DNA of 5,264 nucleotides from Desulfobacteraceae bacterium. GTDB lineage: Bacteria; Desulfobacterota; Desulfobacteria; Desulfobacterales; SURF-7. Made by a program: the position numbers and the translations under genes. The stretch lies in the NCBI GenBank assembly GCA_030619585.1, contig JAUXBD010000147.1:1-5264 (forward strand). The letters are read 5' to 3'. Below the pieces are notes generated by a model. That model was not told the DNA's origin and did no database searches. It worked only from the letters and a program-made list of their open reading frames with translations. This document shows, piece by piece, positions 4,141-5,264 of the stretch. How positions within the stretch are numbered: the stretch's first letter is position 1; every line of letters starts with the position of its first letter.

Positions 4141-5264
4141 ATGTTCAAGGTGATGATAACAGACAATATATCCCCTGTTGCAAAGGATATCCTGGAAAAC
4201 ACAGGAAAGATAGAGGTCGTGGTGGAAAACGATAAGACCACCGGTGATCCTAAAATGCTATCAAAAATAATCGGCAGTTTCCATGGCCTTGCAGTAAGGA
4301 GCAAAACAAAAGTTACTAAAGAGGTGCTAAAAGAAGCGAAACTTCTAAAGGTAATCGGCCGTGCGGGTATAGGGGTTGACAATGTGGATGTTCAGTGTGC
4401 AACAAAACAGGGTATAGTTGTTATGAATGCCCCTGGTGGAAATACCATAACAACTGCAGAACATGCAATATCACTTATGATGTCCCTTGCCAGAAACATT
4501 CCCCAGGGCACGGAGTCCCTTCGTGAAGGCAAATGGAAAAAAAAGAAACTGTCAGGCGTTGAAATAACAGGCAAAACCTTGGGAATCATAGGGCTTGGGC
4601 AGATAGGGAGAATCGTGGCAGACAGGGCCAAAGGTCTTAAGATGAATGTGATTGCGCATGATCCGTTTATAAGCGGCAAGGTGGCACAAGAACTCAATGT
4701 TGAACTTATGTCGCTGGATGATCTTTTTAAAAATTCAGATTTTATAACACTCCATGTTCCCAAGCTGAAAGACACGGTTGGTATGATCAATAGGGACGCC
4801 ATCGAAAAGATGAAGCGCGGAGTAAGAATCATAAATTGTTCCAGGGGAGAAATTATCGACATTGATGACCTTTATGACGCTGTTAACAGCGGTTATGTTG
4901 CAGGTGTAGCCCTGGATGTGTTCCCAACAGAGCCGCCTGATCCTAATTTGCCTATTATCGGGCATCCAAATGTGATTTGTACTCCTCATCTGGGGGCAAG
5001 CACCAGCGAGGCCCAGGAAAAGGTGTCTGAGATGATTGCAAGGCAGATGGCAGAATTTCTTATCAGCGACACCATCAAACATGCGGTTAACTTTCCGTCG
5101 GTTTCAAGGAAGACGATGAATATTATCAAACCGCACCTTGACCTTATTGAAAAGATGGGAGCATTGATGGGACAGCTTGTAAAAAAAGTTTATGATATAA
5201 CCCTGACATATTGTGGTGATATAGCTGAGCTTGATACACGGCCCATGACACATGCAGCTGTAAA
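4141..5264 (+). CDS. serA: D-3-phosphoglycerate dehydrogenase, 3' end beyond the window
   Basis: Oxidises 3-phosphoglycerate to 3-phosphohydroxypyruvate with NAD, the first committed step of serine synthesis in the cytoplasm. The first 374 codons are present and the frame is open to the right edge. Visible features are the N-terminal substrate domain with RAGIGVDNVD (74-83) and NTITTAEHAISLMMSLARN (101-119); the NAD-binding GLGQIG (151-156) with the ribose-binding aspartate in HDP (D174); the catalytic arginine in NCSRGEIID (R235); DVFPTEPP with catalytic E264; and TPHLGAS with catalytic H283. After about residue 317 the chain enters NFPSVSR and a further region, as in the long form (about 525 residues) with an intervening ASB domain and a C-terminal ACT domain, both expected beyond the edge. 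Feedback by serine through ACT is a family trait that cannot be verified here. No partner gene is visible. Translation was done by hand and the reading is continuous. Confidence 0.95.
   Translation, partial: MFKVMITDNISPVAKDILENTGKIEVVVENDKTTGDPKMLSKIIGSFHGLAVRSKTKVTKEVLKEAKLLKVIGRAGIGVDNVDVQCATKQGIVVMNAPGGNTITTAEHAISLMMSLARNIPQGTESLREGKWKKKKLSGVEITGKTLGIIGLGQIGRIVADRAKGLKMNVIAHDPFISGKVAQELNVELMSLDDLFKNSDFITLHVPKLKDTVGMINRDAIEKMKRGVRIINCSRGEIIDIDDLYDAVNSGYVAGVALDVFPTEPPDPNLPIIGHPNVICTPHLGASTSEAQEKVSEMIARQMAEFLISDTIKHAVNFPSVSRKTMNIIKPHLDLIEKMGALMGQLVKKVYDITLTYCGDIAELDTRPMTHAAV

Noticed and set aside
4032..5082. Three long minus-strand frames
   Set aside because: All are antisense to serA, whose catalytic motifs run uninterrupted on the plus strand.

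Overview
The window reads as about 5.3 kb of a moderately AT-rich bacterial chromosome. It has strong Shine-Dalgarno sites, short intergenic spaces in the housekeeping part and an untidy middle. The combination of an adenosine-specific kinase (PF04008 type), a YedJ-like HD hydrolase, a stand-alone acylphosphatase and a long-type phosphoglycerate dehydrogenase, together with phage-derived small genes, fits an anaerobic Desulfobacterota (Desulfobacterales-like) genome. That assignment is an inference from gene content, not a proven placement.

Layout. Positions 1-63 are a perfectly phased array of seven 9-bp units that runs straight into the ribosome binding site of an acylphosphatase gene (74-355, +). 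A converging HD-domain phosphohydrolase gene follows on the minus strand (366-1049, TTG start). A 250-bp divergent spacer leads to an adenosine-specific kinase gene (1303-1785, +). From 1927 to about 2935 lies a compact minus-strand block of three small genes with good Shine-Dalgarno sites. Transcription starts on the right, next to an 18-bp near-palindrome. In order they are a frameshifted chimeric remnant (ASCH-like N-terminus joined to a DUF1643 C-terminus), an 82-residue phage-type protein, and a 153-residue protein whose first ~27 residues look like a phage-type small protein and whose remainder looks like a STAS/SEC14-like (DUF7793-type) domain. Further right is a secreted protein gene with a chitobiase/beta-hexosaminidase C-terminal-like domain (3167-3654, -). 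It has lost its normal start codon (ACG in place of ATG) and carries a frameshift near its end. The window closes with the first 374 codons of serA (4141 to the right edge, +), which opens the serine pathway.

Function. The housekeeping genes (acylphosphatase, HD hydrolase, adenosine-specific kinase, SerA) do not form one pathway here and appear independently transcribed. The middle, about 1.0 kb of phage-type small genes followed by a decayed secreted-protein gene, looks like an accessory island in which two of the three small genes are mosaic. I see no CRISPR array, RNA gene, transposase or complete new defence system. The most interesting signal is the repeated gene-fusion and frameshift history of the 1927-3654 segment.
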